Positions 1-8,410 of a stretch of 14,962 nt of DNA are shown in pieces (the stretch's first letter is position 1; each line of letters opens with the position of its first letter). The stretch is from Blastocatellia bacterium UBA7656. GTDB taxonomy: Bacteria; Acidobacteriota; Blastocatellia; UBA7656. Made by a program: the position numbers and the translations under genes. The notes beneath the pieces are model-generated. The model worked only from the letters and a program-made list of their open reading frames with translations. It was not told the DNA's origin and did not search any database. The DNA is taken from NCBI GenBank assembly GCA_002483445.1, contig DLHY01000003.1, forward strand, positions 1-14,962, given 5' to 3'.

Positions 1-91
1 CTTAAAAGACACGGCTAAATTCACAGTGCCGCTACGCGGCCAGAACAATTCACCTGCTCCGCAGTCTGAGCAAACATGAGCCAAAGTCTAT

Positions 92-118
92 AGAGTCGGG
101 AGAGTCGGTAGAGTCCGA
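92..118. repeat. Short tandem repeat, three 9-bp units
   Basis: Three adjacent 9-base units read AGAGTCGGG, AGAGTCGGT and AGAGTCCGA on the plus strand. They lie 15 bp beyond the stop codon of the permease gene, which ends at 134 on the minus strand, so they are in the 3' flank of the operon. No hairpin followed by a T-run is visible, so I do not call a terminator. The rest of 1-133 shows no gene. Confidence 0.6.
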
Positions 119-133
119 ACCCTCGATTGTTTT

Positions 134-1585
134 TCATACTTTCCGTGCGTCGTCGCCCGCGACGCCGCTGTCAGTCACGACCGACACTGCTGCTCTTGCG
201 GCGCTCAAGCGATAGAACAGGGCCGCCGGGATGATGAACATGGCGCTTCCAACAATTATTTTGACTTCATAGCTCAGGACGTTTTCGACATCCTTCGTTG
301 GAATGAACGCCAGAACTATTCCTATCGCGGTTATTAAAAATCCGATCACGCCCGCCGCGTAACAGGGCCAGTTCTTTTTGAAAAAGCCTTCGCTCGCGGC
401 AAACCTCATGGGATCGCGCCGGACGCGGATGAGCGCGGCGAACATATACAAAAAAGGCACAAGCTGAATTATCACTGCCGTCTGCAAAAGTATCAGATAA
501 ACCTCGGTGACCGTAGAGCCGACGGCTCCTATCAGTATCACTATCGTCGATGCCGTGGCCTGAACGACGAGCGCGACGTGAGGAGTGTTGTATAGCGCGT
601 GCGTCCTTCCAAGAGCCGACGGCAGATATTTGTCCAGTCCGATGACGAACGGAATCCTTGCTGCCCCTCCCACCCACGCCGATGTGTTGCCCGCGACGTT
701 GAGTGAAAGCAGCACGGCGACGGGAGTGAGCAGCATCGGCAGATTGATATCCTCAGCCACGCGACTCACGGCCTGAAGTATTCCTTCGATAGCTCCTATC
801 TCGCCCGCAGGAATCGCTGCCTGCAATGAAAACGTGCAAAGCAGATAAAGCACGACTATCAACACTCCCGCCGTCATCACTGCGCGCGGAATGTTGCGCG
901 CAGGGTCTTGGATCTCGTCCGCCATCACGGGGCCAAGCTCAAGGCCGACGAAGTTGAAACAAACTATCGAGAAGAGCGACAACGCGCGCCAATCCGTGAC
1001 GTGAGGAATGACGGCTGAAGTAGTGAACCCGTCAGCAAGCCCGCCCGTCTTCACCGCGATGACCGCGACGGCGACTATCACCGCCGTCGTCAGAGCCGTG
1101 CCCATCGCTCCCATATTCTGAACCCACTTGCCCACGCCCAAGCCGAGTATGTTCAACAGTGTGATTATCCAAAGCAGCGTAACAGAAACGGCGACCAGAA
1201 AAACCGGCTCCTGTCCGAGCCAGAGAGTTTTTTCTCCGCCGATATAGGCCGAAAATCCGACGATATAAAAAAGCAGCGTCGGCACATAAAAAATGTTGTT
1301 CGTCCAGTAGCACCAGCCCGAAAGAAATCCGTGCGGATCGCCGAAGACTGACTTGCTCCACAAATAAATGCCGCCTTCGTGCGGATAGCGGGCGGATAGC
1401 TCAAGCACGGCGACGGCCTGCGGGATGAAGAAAAACAAAAACGCGAGAACCCAGAACGAAAGCGCGCTCGGCCCCGCTCCCGCGACGACAGGAATGGCGT
1501 TGAGATTGACGACTGCGACTATCATCAGCAACGTGAGATCGAAGCGGCCCAGCGCGCGTTTCAGTTTCGGAATTTCTTCGCTCAC
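134..1585 (-). CDS. APC-family amino-acid permease
   Basis: This 483-residue protein is almost wholly hydrophobic, with about 12 predicted membrane helices, the usual layout of amino acid-polyamine-organocation transporters. The first helix begins near residue 17. The segment YPHEGGIYLWSKSVFGD near residues 67-83 is the conserved TM2-TM3 region of the family, where a glycine-rich loop (EGG, 70-72) is followed by a helix end with aromatic residues. The start is GTG at 1585. GAGG at 1594-1591 lies five bases upstream and overlaps the stop codon of the preceding gene, so translation is probably coupled. It is the last gene of a tight operon with an oxidoreductase and an aminotransferase, which suggests uptake or exchange of an amino acid processed by those enzymes. 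The substrate cannot be read from sequence. Family assignment is firm; the substrate is unknown. Confidence 0.9.
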   Translation of the reverse strand: MSEEIPKLKRALGRFDLTLLMIVAVVNLNAIPVVAGAGPSALSFWVLAFLFFFIPQAVAVLELSARYPHEGGIYLWSKSVFGDPHGFLSGWCYWTNNIFYVPTLLFYIVGFSAYIGGEKTLWLGQEPVFLVAVSVTLLWIITLLNILGLGVGKWVQNMGAMGTALTTAVIVAVAVIAVKTGGLADGFTTSAVIPHVTDWRALSLFSIVCFNFVGLELGPVMADEIQDPARNIPRAVMTAGVLIVVLYLLCTFSLQAAIPAGEIGAIEGILQAVSRVAEDINLPMLLTPVAVLLSLNVAGNTSAWVGGAARIPFVIGLDKYLPSALGRTHALYNTPHVALVVQATASTIVILIGAVGSTVTEVYLILLQTAVIIQLVPFLYMFAALIRVRRDPMRFAASEGFFKKNWPCYAAGVIGFLITAIGIVLAFIPTKDVENVLSYEVKIIVGSAMFIIPAALFYRLSAARAAVSVVTDSGVAGDDARKV

Positions 1586-1592
1586 ACCTTCC

Positions 1593-1970
1593 TCACTTGA
1601 TTCGAATCGCGATGACTGTGCGCTGTCGTTTTCTCAATCGGCTGAAGAAATCGCCGAGTCGTTTGGACAAGCCATACTTTTTTCGAAGAAGTTCGTGTCC
1701 GAGTTTGTCTTCATCGCCTTCGACTATTCGCGCTTCGGCTTCGAGCCAGTCGCCTGTGATCCGCCCTCGAATCGTGCAGGGAGCGACGCGCACTTGCGGG
1801 TTGTTGCGAATGCGTTTGACCTTGCCCGCATCAGCCAGCGAGTAGACGTAAATCACGCCATCACCGACAGCGAACCACAGAGGGGTGCGAATGCCTTCGC
1901 CCGTGCGCTTGTAGCTTTCGAGGCTCAGATATTTCTCGCGCACAAGCCAGATTGTTTTTTCATCAGCCAT
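1593..1970 (-). CDS. PPOX-fold F420/flavin-dependent oxidoreductase, Rv2061-like
   Basis: This 125-residue protein resembles small split-barrel enzymes of the pyridoxamine-5'-phosphate-oxidase superfamily, especially the PPOX class F420-dependent subgroup. The core reads RTPLWFAVGDG near residues 28-38, then YVYSLADAGKVKRIRNNPQVRVAPC near 42-66. The pattern TP(V/L)WF, then a GKVKR-IRN-P-VR segment and an APC motif, is typical of that subgroup. A C-terminal RKKYGL (residues 95-100) follows. The family reduces small organic substrates with F420H2 or FMN, but no substrate can be assigned here. ATG at 1970 is 6 bp from the end of the zinc-ribbon reading frame upstream, and its stop is 7 bp from the permease start, so it lies inside one operon. 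Only a weak GGTG is visible as ribosome-binding site, which fits coupled translation. The cofactor (F420 versus FMN) is an inference. Confidence 0.82.
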   Translation of the reverse strand: MADEKTIWLVREKYLSLESYKRTGEGIRTPLWFAVGDGVIYVYSLADAGKVKRIRNNPQVRVAPCTIRGRITGDWLEAEARIVEGDEDKLGHELLRKKYGLSKRLGDFFSRLRKRQRTVIAIRIK

Positions 1971-1976
1971 AGGATT

Positions 1977-2212
1977 TCACCCAGCGGTGCTGATCAAAAC
2001 GCCCAGCACGATGGCTATCGCCAGCAACACGACGGTATAAATTATGATGGCCGTCGTATTAGATTGCCCGGTTTGCTGTTGAAGGTCGCTCCACAGCGAT
2101 TGCTTTTGACGTGCTTGAGCAGCCTCGGCCCTATGAGTCCGCCCCACCATGTGAAGCTGACTTTTTGTGCATCACTGCTCTGACATTTCGGACACGGCGC
2201 AAATTCATTCAT
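1977..2212 (-). pseudogene. Small zinc-ribbon/single-TM protein, broken by a one-base frameshift
   Basis: Two overlapping frames together make one small protein. From ATG at 2212, frame 1 reads MNEFAPCPKC (residues 1-10), then VSFTWWGG (18-25) and HVKSNRCG (34-41), and meets TAA at 2044-2042 after 56 residues. From about 2073 the next frame carries TGQSNTTAIIIYTV and a hydrophobic helix ending LISTAG, with TGA at 1979-1977. Adding one A to the AAA at 2074-2072 (lysine 47) fuses the frames into 78 residues: an N-terminal CPKC ribbon, a WWGG motif and one C-terminal membrane helix. I recognise this layout from conserved small hypothetical proteins. The second zinc pair is also degenerate, with Ser37-x-x-Cys40 where Cys-x-x-Cys is expected. 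A strong AAGGAGGA precedes the ATG. Gaps of 15 and 6 bp place it inside the operon. It is either a true recent pseudogene or a homopolymer sequencing error. Confidence 0.72.
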
Positions 2213-2217
2213 GGTAT

Positions 2218-2225
2218 TCCTCCTT
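2218..2225 (-). promoter_or_regulatory. Ribosome-binding site of the zinc-ribbon gene
   Basis: AAGGAGGA on the minus strand is nearly a full anti-16S match, five bases before ATG at 2212. It lies only a few bases past the aminotransferase stop at 2230-2228. It shows that the small frame is, or recently was, a real translated gene. Confidence 0.8.
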
Positions 2226-2227
2226 GT

Positions 2228-3565
2228 TCATCCCTGCGCCACCATCGGCGCTATGTCAGCGAATGCCGCGATGTGACGGTCGATATCTTCTTCATTATGC
2301 GCAACCGAAACGGTCCACTGCTCGTCCCATGCCCACGGCTGAACGATGACGCCGCGATTGAGCATCCCGAACCAGTAGATGCGCCAGCGATGATCATCTA
2401 TCGACAGCCAGTCGCGATAGTTTCTCACCCGTTTCGTCGAAAGCATCAAAGTGCCGTTCGCTCCCGCGCCGATGACGTAACCCGGTACGCCTTCCTTTTC
2501 GATTATCTCCGCGTAGCCTTTCATCAATCGCTCGTTCAATGCGAAGACTCGATTGTAAGCGTCATCCGTAAGAACTTCTTTGAGCGTCGCTATGCCTGCG
2601 GCCATAGCCAGCGGATTCGTGTTATACGTTCCGGCGTGAAATGCGCGCCCGCTTCCAACAGTGTCCATGATCTCCGCGCTCGCAGCGAATGCCGCAAGCG
2701 AGGTCCCGCCGCCGATGGATTTCGCAAGCGTGATGATATCCGGCCTGATCGAAAAATACTCGCTCGCCCCGCCGCGCCTGAGCTTCACTCCCGTTTTCAC
2801 TTCATCGAATATCAACAACGCGCCGTGTTCGCGGCACAACTCTCGCAGCCCCTGCAAGTATCCCTCATCAGGCATCGCTATGCCGATGTTCATCATTATC
2901 GGCTCAAGTATGATGGCGGCAACCTCTTCCGAATTTTCTTTGAGCAGTCTTTCAACCGAGTCGAGATCGTTGAAAGAAGCGGGCAGCGTGTTGTCGATGA
3001 CTGCCTGCGGGATGCCCTCGGATGCGGGAACCGGAATTGGATGCGTTGCGTCTCCGGCCAGTTCCAGCGAAGGCTTGAAGCTCACCAACGCCGCATCGTG
3101 AACGCCGTGATAGCACCCTTCGAATTTTATGATCCGGCTCCGGCCCGTGTGAGCGCGAGCAAGTCTGACGGCGTGCATAGTCGCTTCGGTGCCTGAGTTG
3201 GCGAAGCGCACTTTTTCCACTGGAAACCGCGAGCAGATTTCGCGGGCGAGTTCTTCGCTCAACTCATCAGGCATTCCCCACATCGTCCCGCGTTCCAGTC
3301 GCGACTCTATTGCTGCGACGACTTTCGGATGGCAGTGACCTGCCATCAGCGCGCCGAAGCAGAGACCGAAATCGATGTACTCATTTCCGTCAACGTCCCA
3401 TAGACGCCCTCCTCGCGCATGATCGGCGAATACGGGATGAGGCGGATATGCGCGAAAATTGCTGCCGCACCCCAGAGGCAAAACCTCCGACGCGCGATTC
3501 AACGCTTCGAGCGATTTCCGAGTCCGCCCTTTGAATGTCTCAAGCTCTCTTTCGAGATTGTTCAT
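2228..3565 (-). CDS. Class III PLP aminotransferase, glutamate-1-semialdehyde aminomutase-like
   Basis: This 445-residue protein has the full set of class III (fold-type I) aminotransferase motifs: SGTEA at 124-128 and FEGCYHG at 148-154 for the cofactor phosphate and ring, the Asp-Glu pair of FDEVKTG (Asp254-Glu255), the Schiff-base lysine Lys282 in TLAKSIGGG, and GTYNTNPLAMAAG at 312-324 closing the dimer site. The overall pattern is closest to glutamate-1-semialdehyde 2,1-aminomutase. Many such proteins next to transporters act on other amino acids or amino-ketones, so I do not call it hemL; no other haem gene is nearby. ATG at 3565 has AAAGGA about seven bases upstream. It heads the operon with the zinc-ribbon, PPOX and permease genes. 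The gap to the receptor gene upstream is only 75 bp and is filled by a palindromic repeat, leaving little room for a separate promoter. Confidence 0.9.
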   Translation of the reverse strand: MNNLERELETFKGRTRKSLEALNRASEVLPLGCGSNFRAYPPHPVFADHARGGRLWDVDGNEYIDFGLCFGALMAGHCHPKVVAAIESRLERGTMWGMPDELSEELAREICSRFPVEKVRFANSGTEATMHAVRLARAHTGRSRIIKFEGCYHGVHDAALVSFKPSLELAGDATHPIPVPASEGIPQAVIDNTLPASFNDLDSVERLLKENSEEVAAIILEPIMMNIGIAMPDEGYLQGLRELCREHGALLIFDEVKTGVKLRRGGASEYFSIRPDIITLAKSIGGGTSLAAFAASAEIMDTVGSGRAFHAGTYNTNPLAMAAGIATLKEVLTDDAYNRVFALNERLMKGYAEIIEKEGVPGYVIGAGANGTLMLSTKRVRNYRDWLSIDDHRWRIYWFGMLNRGVIVQPWAWDEQWTVSVAHNEEDIDRHIAAFADIAPMVAQG

Positions 3566-3577
3566 TATGTGTCCTTT

Positions 3578-3643
3578 GTCAGTGGTCAGTTGTCCGTTGT
3601 CGGGATTGAGAGCAACGGACGACGGACGACGGACAACTGACTA
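3578..3643. repeat. Heptad inverted repeat between receptor gene and aminotransferase operon
   Basis: On the plus strand the left arm is built of 7-mers: GTCAGTG, GTCAGTT, GTCCGTT, GTCGGGA (3578-3605). The right arm carries CGGACGA twice (3616-3629) and then CGGACAA. The ten bases TCAGTTGTCC (3586-3595) pair perfectly with 3631-3640, and 3596-3601 extends the stem inward to 3625-3630 with one G-T pair, leaving a 23-base loop. The stem includes the TAG stop of the receptor gene (3643-3641) and ends about six bases from the AAAGGA ribosome-binding site of the aminotransferase. No T-run follows on the minus strand, so it is not a classical terminator. It resembles the short tandemly repeated heptads known from cyanobacterial genomes. 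Confidence 0.8.
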
Positions 3644-6600
3644 AAAAGCGAATCTGATGGCGAATTGAATCAATCGCCCTTCGCGCGCCCGCACCACTCG
3701 CCCGAATTCTTCCCCGTCCTGGATGTTGCCGCTCGGATTGAGGAATTGAGCGTGATTGAAAAGATTGAAAAATTCCGCCCGGAATTCAAGCGTCGCGCTT
3801 TCGCCATAGCGAGTCGTTTTCTGAATCGAGAGGTCGAAGTTATTTATCCCAGGCCCGCAGCAAAGGGTTCGCGGCGCGCTGCCTATCTCGCCAAGTTCGG
3901 CCAGTTCGAACGCTGAGGGGTCGAAATACTGTCGATCGTTCTTTCGCGGATCGAGTATGCGGAACGGCCCCGTGAGATTGGGCTGATCTATCGATTCGAA
4001 ATCGAAGCTTGCGAGAAGAGACTGATCGCTCTGCGCGTCGGTGATGCGAATGGGGAAACCCGATTGAAACGTCGCTATCCCGCTTATCGCCCATCCGTCG
4101 CGCAGTTTCGCCGGGAGACTCTCGAACCCGGCTATTTTGTGAAAAGGAATCTCCCAGTAATAACTCAGCACGAAACGGTGGCGCGAATCGAAGAGCGACA
4201 GCGAGCGGCTCAATCTCTCATCGAAGGGATGGAGCAGATTTTCAAAACTCGATGCGTTGTCAATCGATTTGCTCCATGTGTACGCGCCGAGCAGTTGCAA
4301 GCCGCCCGACCATCGCTTGTTGACTGTCACCTGAAGCGAGTTGTAATTCGAGTTGGCGATGGTGTTCTGACTGAAGATGTTTGTAAAAACCGGCACGCCA
4401 TCGGGCGGGCAATCCCGCCCGGTCAGCGGGTCGCAAAGCGGCGATGAATGCGGTCGAAGCCCCACGAGAGTGATGGGACGATTGCGCGGCCCGATGACTC
4501 TGCCGTCGGGCAAAGTCAGACTCATCCCCGACGGGATGCGCGGCACGAGGTAAGAACTGTCGGCTGAGAACGGCCCGCAACTGAGACTCGGATCACCCAG
4601 AGCTTCAGATAATTTTTGCAGGTCGAGGCACGTTCGCGGATTGCCGGGATTGAGTTCTTTAGTTGCAAGCAGGCGATGTCCTTGCGAGCCGACGTAAGCT
4701 ATCTGGAAAAGAAGGTCGCGCGTGATTTCGCGTTGAACGGTCAGATTGTATTGAATCGAATACTGCGAGCGAAGATCGGGCTGCAACTGACCGAATAAAA
4801 GAATGGGGCGAAAGAGCGCCCAGTTGACCGCCTCTCCGGGCTGCGGGTCGAGTATTCCGTTGAACGGGTTGGGCGCAACTGTTCCGTCCTGCAATTGGAA
4901 GGGGCGTTGAAAACCTGGATTGCCCAGTCCTGAACTTCCTCCGAAGGGAGGTTCGGCGCTGAACTGTTCGAGGACGAGTTGCTCGACGGGGTTGTAGAAC
5001 ATGCCCCAGCCCGCGCGAATCGATGTCTTGCCCTGCCCGCCAAATATCTTTTTCAGAAATCCGCCCTTCGCGTCGGGCGACCACGCAAGCCCGATGCGCG
5101 GAGCGAAGGAGCGATAATAAGTTTGCGTCAGACCTTTAGGCACGCCTTCATCGCCGGGAACGACCAGTCCGAGTGGAAAGACCGCCGCGCCCGCTTCGCC
5201 CGGATTGCAGCCTCGTCCGCCGAATTCATCGATCAAATCCTGAGTGCGGCCATCCAATCGACAAGGATAAACTTTGGTCGCCTGTCCCGGTCGAAAAGTC
5301 TGAATGCGATTGAATTTGTCCGCAAGCGGCGTGTTTAGCTCCCAGCGCAATCCGTAGTTGAGCGTGAGATTTTGTTTGATCTTGTAGCTGTCCTGACCGA
5401 AGAGATAAAGCGAGCGAGAGCGAATGGCTTCAAGCTGCGCGCCTCCCTGAAAGTAGGTGTCGGGAATCCCCAAGAGATAATCCGCGATGACGTTGCCCGT
5501 CGAGTTGTTCCCTTCTCCGAAGTAGAAGAACTGTCCGTTGACATCGAAAAAGAGAGTCTGATCGAACTTGATGTAGCGCGCGTCTGCGCCGAATTTCATC
5601 GTGTGCTTGCCGACTATCTTTGAAAAGTTGTTCGTCCACTGAAAGGAGTCGCCCGTTTGCGGAAGTTCTCCTTCGAAGTTGTTGCCGATGGAGAACGCGC
5701 CCGCAAGATCGATGAACGGCACGCCCTCGCGGTCTGCGCCCAAGCCCGGCGTGATGCCGGTGCGATCCGACCCGTTCGCGTTGTTGAATCCGAAGTTGCG
5801 CACGAGGTCGGTAAACAGCGGGTGATTGAATTCATTTTGAGACTCGCGAAGATAGGCGAAGCGGAATTCGTTTATGGTCGTCGAATTGATCGTGAACTCG
5901 TGCGAGATGTTCACCTGCTGAATGCGCTCGGCGGTGCGGGTGCCGAATCCGGGAACAGTCGCCCCTCCCGCCTGAAAACGGGCGAACGGCTGAATGATCG
6001 TGCGGTCATTGAAAAAATAGTAGCCGCTCAACTGCTGGCGACTGGTGAGCGTATGATCAGCGCGCACAGAGAACTGATCGCCGCGCGTGCGTCCCTGCGG
6101 CGCAGTTTGCAGGAGTCCATCGGTGATATTGCCGATCGGTACGAACTGGTTGAGAAGATCGAGCGCGACCGCATCATAAGCGCGCGAAGGTATTCGATTG
6201 TTCGGAAAGATTTCAGAATAAGGAGTGCCAGCCGCGATCATCCCCGCGGCTCCGAACAATCTTCGTGAAAGAAGATCGGCGGTGAACTGATCGTTGACCG
6301 CGCCTGCGAACTCGTCGCTCGAAGAAAAATTTCCTGCGCGCTCATCCCGCGTCGGAACCGTCACGAGATCGGAAGACAGCCCGCGACGCAAACGGCTTCC
6401 TTCATACGAGCCGAAAACGAATGTGCGATTTTTTATGATGGGGCCGCCGAGAGTCGCCCCGAACTGATTTTGTTTGAAAGCAGGTTTCGCGGCGTCGAAG
6501 AACCCGCGGGCGTTGAGAACGTCGTTGCGGAAGAATTCGTAGAGGCTGCCGTGAATCGAGTTCGTACCCGACTTGGTGACGACGTTTATGATCGCGCCTG

Positions 6601-7348
6601 AGTTGCGACCATACTCGGCGTCGAAGGTATTGGTAAGCACGCGGAATTCCTGAATGCTGTCGGGCGAAGGCTCCACGGCTGGCAGGTTGACGAATATATC
6701 GTTTGCGTCGCCGCCGTTGACCGTATAGTTGTTCGATCTTCCGCGACCGCCGTTTACAGAGACGACGCCCGCGCGATCCGAGCCGAAGAAGAGATCGGCT
6801 CCGAGTTGCGATTGCACGCCCGCCTGAAGTTGCAGGAGTTGATAAGTGTCGCGCGAGGCGAGCGGCAATCCGACGACTGCTCTTTCATTGATGACGTTGC
6901 CGAGTTGAGTGCTGGTGGTTTCGACCTGCGAAGCGTCGGCCTGAACGGTGACGCTCTCGCTGACCTCGCCGACTTCGAGAAGTATATCGACCTCGGCCAC
7001 CTGATTGAGAATGAGAGTGATGCCCCGCTGAACGAATTTCTTGAAGCCGGTTCTTTCGGCGGCTATCTGATATTCGCCGACCTCTACGGAGAGAAAAGTA
7101 TAACGGCCTCCTTCATCGCTCGCAGTTTGCCGCGCCGATCCGGTCTTGACGTTGAGCAGGGTGACTCGCGCATCGGGAACCACTCCGCCGGAGGAATCCC
7201 TTATGGTTCCCTGAATCCTGCCCGTAGTCTGCGCCGATGCCGGGGTTGATCCGACGACGAGAGTGAAAACGACGAACAGTCCCAACGCGCGGATCGAGGA
7301 TCGCGCAGATTTTTTCAGGTTATCGAGCAGCCATCTTCGAGCGTTCAT
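3641..7348 (-). CDS. TonB-dependent outer-membrane receptor, Oar-like, with carboxypeptidase-regulatory-like domain
   Basis: This 1235-residue protein has the architecture typical of the large acidobacterial receptors. A signal peptide ends near SAQ at residues 38-40. A carboxypeptidase-regulatory-like beta-sandwich follows (about 41-125; GRIQGTIRDSSGGVVPDARV, later GRYTFLSVEVGEY). A TonB plug occupies roughly 140-260, with VNGGRGRSNNYTVNGGDAN, SIQEFRVLTNTFDAEYGRN and INVVTKSGTNSIHGSLYEFFRN. The remainder is a long beta-barrel, ending in a terminal Phe (QFAIRFAF), the usual barrel-insertion signal. It would import a large substrate across the outer membrane using TonB energy; the substrate cannot be assigned. 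ATG at 7348 has AGGAGG at 7360-7355, six bases upstream. The reading frame is intact. No partner lipoprotein of the SusD type is next to it, so specificity is not indicated by context. Confidence 0.95.
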   Translation of the reverse strand: MNARRWLLDNLKKSARSSIRALGLFVVFTLVVGSTPASAQTTGRIQGTIRDSSGGVVPDARVTLLNVKTGSARQTASDEGGRYTFLSVEVGEYQIAAERTGFKKFVQRGITLILNQVAEVDILLEVGEVSESVTVQADASQVETTSTQLGNVINERAVVGLPLASRDTYQLLQLQAGVQSQLGADLFFGSDRAGVVSVNGGRGRSNNYTVNGGDANDIFVNLPAVEPSPDSIQEFRVLTNTFDAEYGRNSGAIINVVTKSGTNSIHGSLYEFFRNDVLNARGFFDAAKPAFKQNQFGATLGGPIIKNRTFVFGSYEGSRLRRGLSSDLVTVPTRDERAGNFSSSDEFAGAVNDQFTADLLSRRLFGAAGMIAAGTPYSEIFPNNRIPSRAYDAVALDLLNQFVPIGNITDGLLQTAPQGRTRGDQFSVRADHTLTSRQQLSGYYFFNDRTIIQPFARFQAGGATVPGFGTRTAERIQQVNISHEFTINSTTINEFRFAYLRESQNEFNHPLFTDLVRNFGFNNANGSDRTGITPGLGADREGVPFIDLAGAFSIGNNFEGELPQTGDSFQWTNNFSKIVGKHTMKFGADARYIKFDQTLFFDVNGQFFYFGEGNNSTGNVIADYLLGIPDTYFQGGAQLEAIRSRSLYLFGQDSYKIKQNLTLNYGLRWELNTPLADKFNRIQTFRPGQATKVYPCRLDGRTQDLIDEFGGRGCNPGEAGAAVFPLGLVVPGDEGVPKGLTQTYYRSFAPRIGLAWSPDAKGGFLKKIFGGQGKTSIRAGWGMFYNPVEQLVLEQFSAEPPFGGSSGLGNPGFQRPFQLQDGTVAPNPFNGILDPQPGEAVNWALFRPILLFGQLQPDLRSQYSIQYNLTVQREITRDLLFQIAYVGSQGHRLLATKELNPGNPRTCLDLQKLSEALGDPSLSCGPFSADSSYLVPRIPSGMSLTLPDGRVIGPRNRPITLVGLRPHSSPLCDPLTGRDCPPDGVPVFTNIFSQNTIANSNYNSLQVTVNKRWSGGLQLLGAYTWSKSIDNASSFENLLHPFDERLSRSLSLFDSRHRFVLSYYWEIPFHKIAGFESLPAKLRDGWAISGIATFQSGFPIRITDAQSDQSLLASFDFESIDQPNLTGPFRILDPRKNDRQYFDPSAFELAELGEIGSAPRTLCCGPGINNFDLSIQKTTRYGESATLEFRAEFFNLFNHAQFLNPSGNIQDGEEFGRVVRAREGRLIQFAIRFAF

Positions 7349-7447
7349 TGGCAGCCTCCTGGGGTTTGAAGTGAGCTTCTACTGCTTATGATTGCGGCTT
7401 TGAACGATCAGACGAACCATGAAAAAGATTGCGCGAGCATTTCAAGA

Positions 7448-8410
7448 TCATTTACCCGCGTTCTCATCAAGCCAGCGTGTCAGGTCGCGAGGCTCGTGGA
7501 AATCGAGCAGAGCTTCGGCCAGGTCTTCTATCTGCGCGAGATCAAGTTGTCGAATACGGTTCTCGGTTTCGGCGTCAATCGTTCCTGCGCAGCGTTTCAA
7601 CTGGCGCAAAACCAGCGTCAGCCCTTCTTCCTGCTTGCCCTGTTTCAACCCCTTCTCTATTCCCTCTTCCATCCAACTCGTCACTATTTCCATGACTTCC
7701 TCCTTTTCCTCTTCGGCGATGGTTTCCACTTCGGCCCGAAAAATTTCATCCTCCTCGGCGTTCAATCGCAGATAAGTATCTACAAAACCTGAGATCATCT
7801 GCATACGCGCCGGGTCGAGCCTCAGCGTTGCAAGGAGCCGGAGACATTCCATCTTCACGCGCGGTCGATCTTCCGGCCTCATAGCCATTTTCGCCATCAG
7901 CGCGCTCGCCACCGGATTCGGGTGTCTCAAATAATCGCGCCAGTTGAGTCGATTCAACTGAATCACATCGTAGTTGAATTCCAGCACGACTTTGTTCGGA
8001 AATTCCACCCGATGCGATGTCGGCTCCGCCCTTCGCGGCGAATCGTAGGAAAATACTACCACCGGATAGACCGGCAGCCCATGACTTTCGTATAATCGCG
8101 CGAAGTAACGGAACATCCTCCGGGAGAACGCGCCCTCTCGGTGAGCCTGATGCTCTATGTGAATAAGGAAGCAGGTTTCGCGCCCCTTGAAGCGAAGCTT
8201 TACGACAAGATCGGCTTCATATCGCTCGCCGGTCGTGACATCGGTGAATATCTCCTTGTCGAGAAAAACGAGCGAGTCGCGCTCAATGAAGGACGCGACA
8301 TCAGGCAGGAAAAGATCGACGAACTCCAGAAAGAACGTCGATAAAAGCTCCTTGAATAATCGGTCGTCAGCTACCCCCGGTAGAACCGGGAGCTTGAGCC
8401 TGTCAGACAT
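7448..8410 (-). CDS. Rpn-family PD-(D/E)XK nuclease-like protein with DUF4351-type tail; 5' end altered by an IS
   Basis: This 320-residue protein matches the Rpn (recombination-promoting nuclease, transposase-like YhgA) group. The core starts at DDRLFKELLSTFFLEF (residues 15-30). The nuclease-like motif is YEADLVV (Asp67) followed by FLIHIEHQ (Glu86-x-Gln88), the ExQ variant seen in this family. RRMFRYFARLYESHGLPVYP (98-117) is a family signature. The tail, LVLRQLKRCAG through LAEALLDF, resembles DUF4351 and is probably helical. Residues 1-13 (MSDRLKLPVLPGV) are not family-like. They are encoded by the right-end hairpin of the adjacent insertion element, and ATG 8410 lies inside the tnpB gene in another frame. 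No other start codon precedes the conserved core, and only a weak AGG nine bases upstream could bind ribosomes. Expression from this start is therefore uncertain, although the frame is open. Confidence 0.85.
   Translation of the reverse strand: MSDRLKLPVLPGVADDRLFKELLSTFFLEFVDLFLPDVASFIERDSLVFLDKEIFTDVTTGERYEADLVVKLRFKGRETCFLIHIEHQAHREGAFSRRMFRYFARLYESHGLPVYPVVVFSYDSPRRAEPTSHRVEFPNKVVLEFNYDVIQLNRLNWRDYLRHPNPVASALMAKMAMRPEDRPRVKMECLRLLATLRLDPARMQMISGFVDTYLRLNAEEDEIFRAEVETIAEEEKEEVMEIVTSWMEEGIEKGLKQGKQEEGLTLVLRQLKRCAGTIDAETENRIRQLDLAQIEDLAEALLDFHEPRDLTRWLDENAGK
8369..8394 (-). repeat. Right-end subterminal hairpin of the IS
   Basis: The stem CCCGGT/ACCGGG with loop TCT occupies 8390-8376. It is flanked outside by AGCT on each side (8391-8394 and 8369-8372), which can extend the stem over a 3-base bulge. 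The tnpB stop codon TAG (8373-8371) and codons 6 to 14 of the Rpn-like frame fall within it. Confidence 0.65.

Noticed and set aside
2111..3196. Long plus-strand open frame opposite the aminotransferase gene
   Set aside because: It is antisense to a gene with complete PLP-enzyme motifs, and its translation is rich in Arg, His and Ser with no recognisable fold; the same holds for the plus-strand frames at 8431-9315 and 9872-11152.
2228..3565. Calling the aminotransferase hemL (haem biosynthesis)
   Set aside because: Family motifs fit, but the operon context with a permease and a PPOX enzyme and the absence of haem genes leave the substrate open.
3578..3643. Intrinsic terminator of the receptor gene
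   Set aside because: The stem is strong, but no T-run follows it on the minus strand; the heptad structure points to a repeat element.
7349..7447. Promoter of the receptor gene
   Set aside because: TTGAAA and TTCAAA hexamers occur, but no acceptable -10 box is found at 16-18 bases from either.
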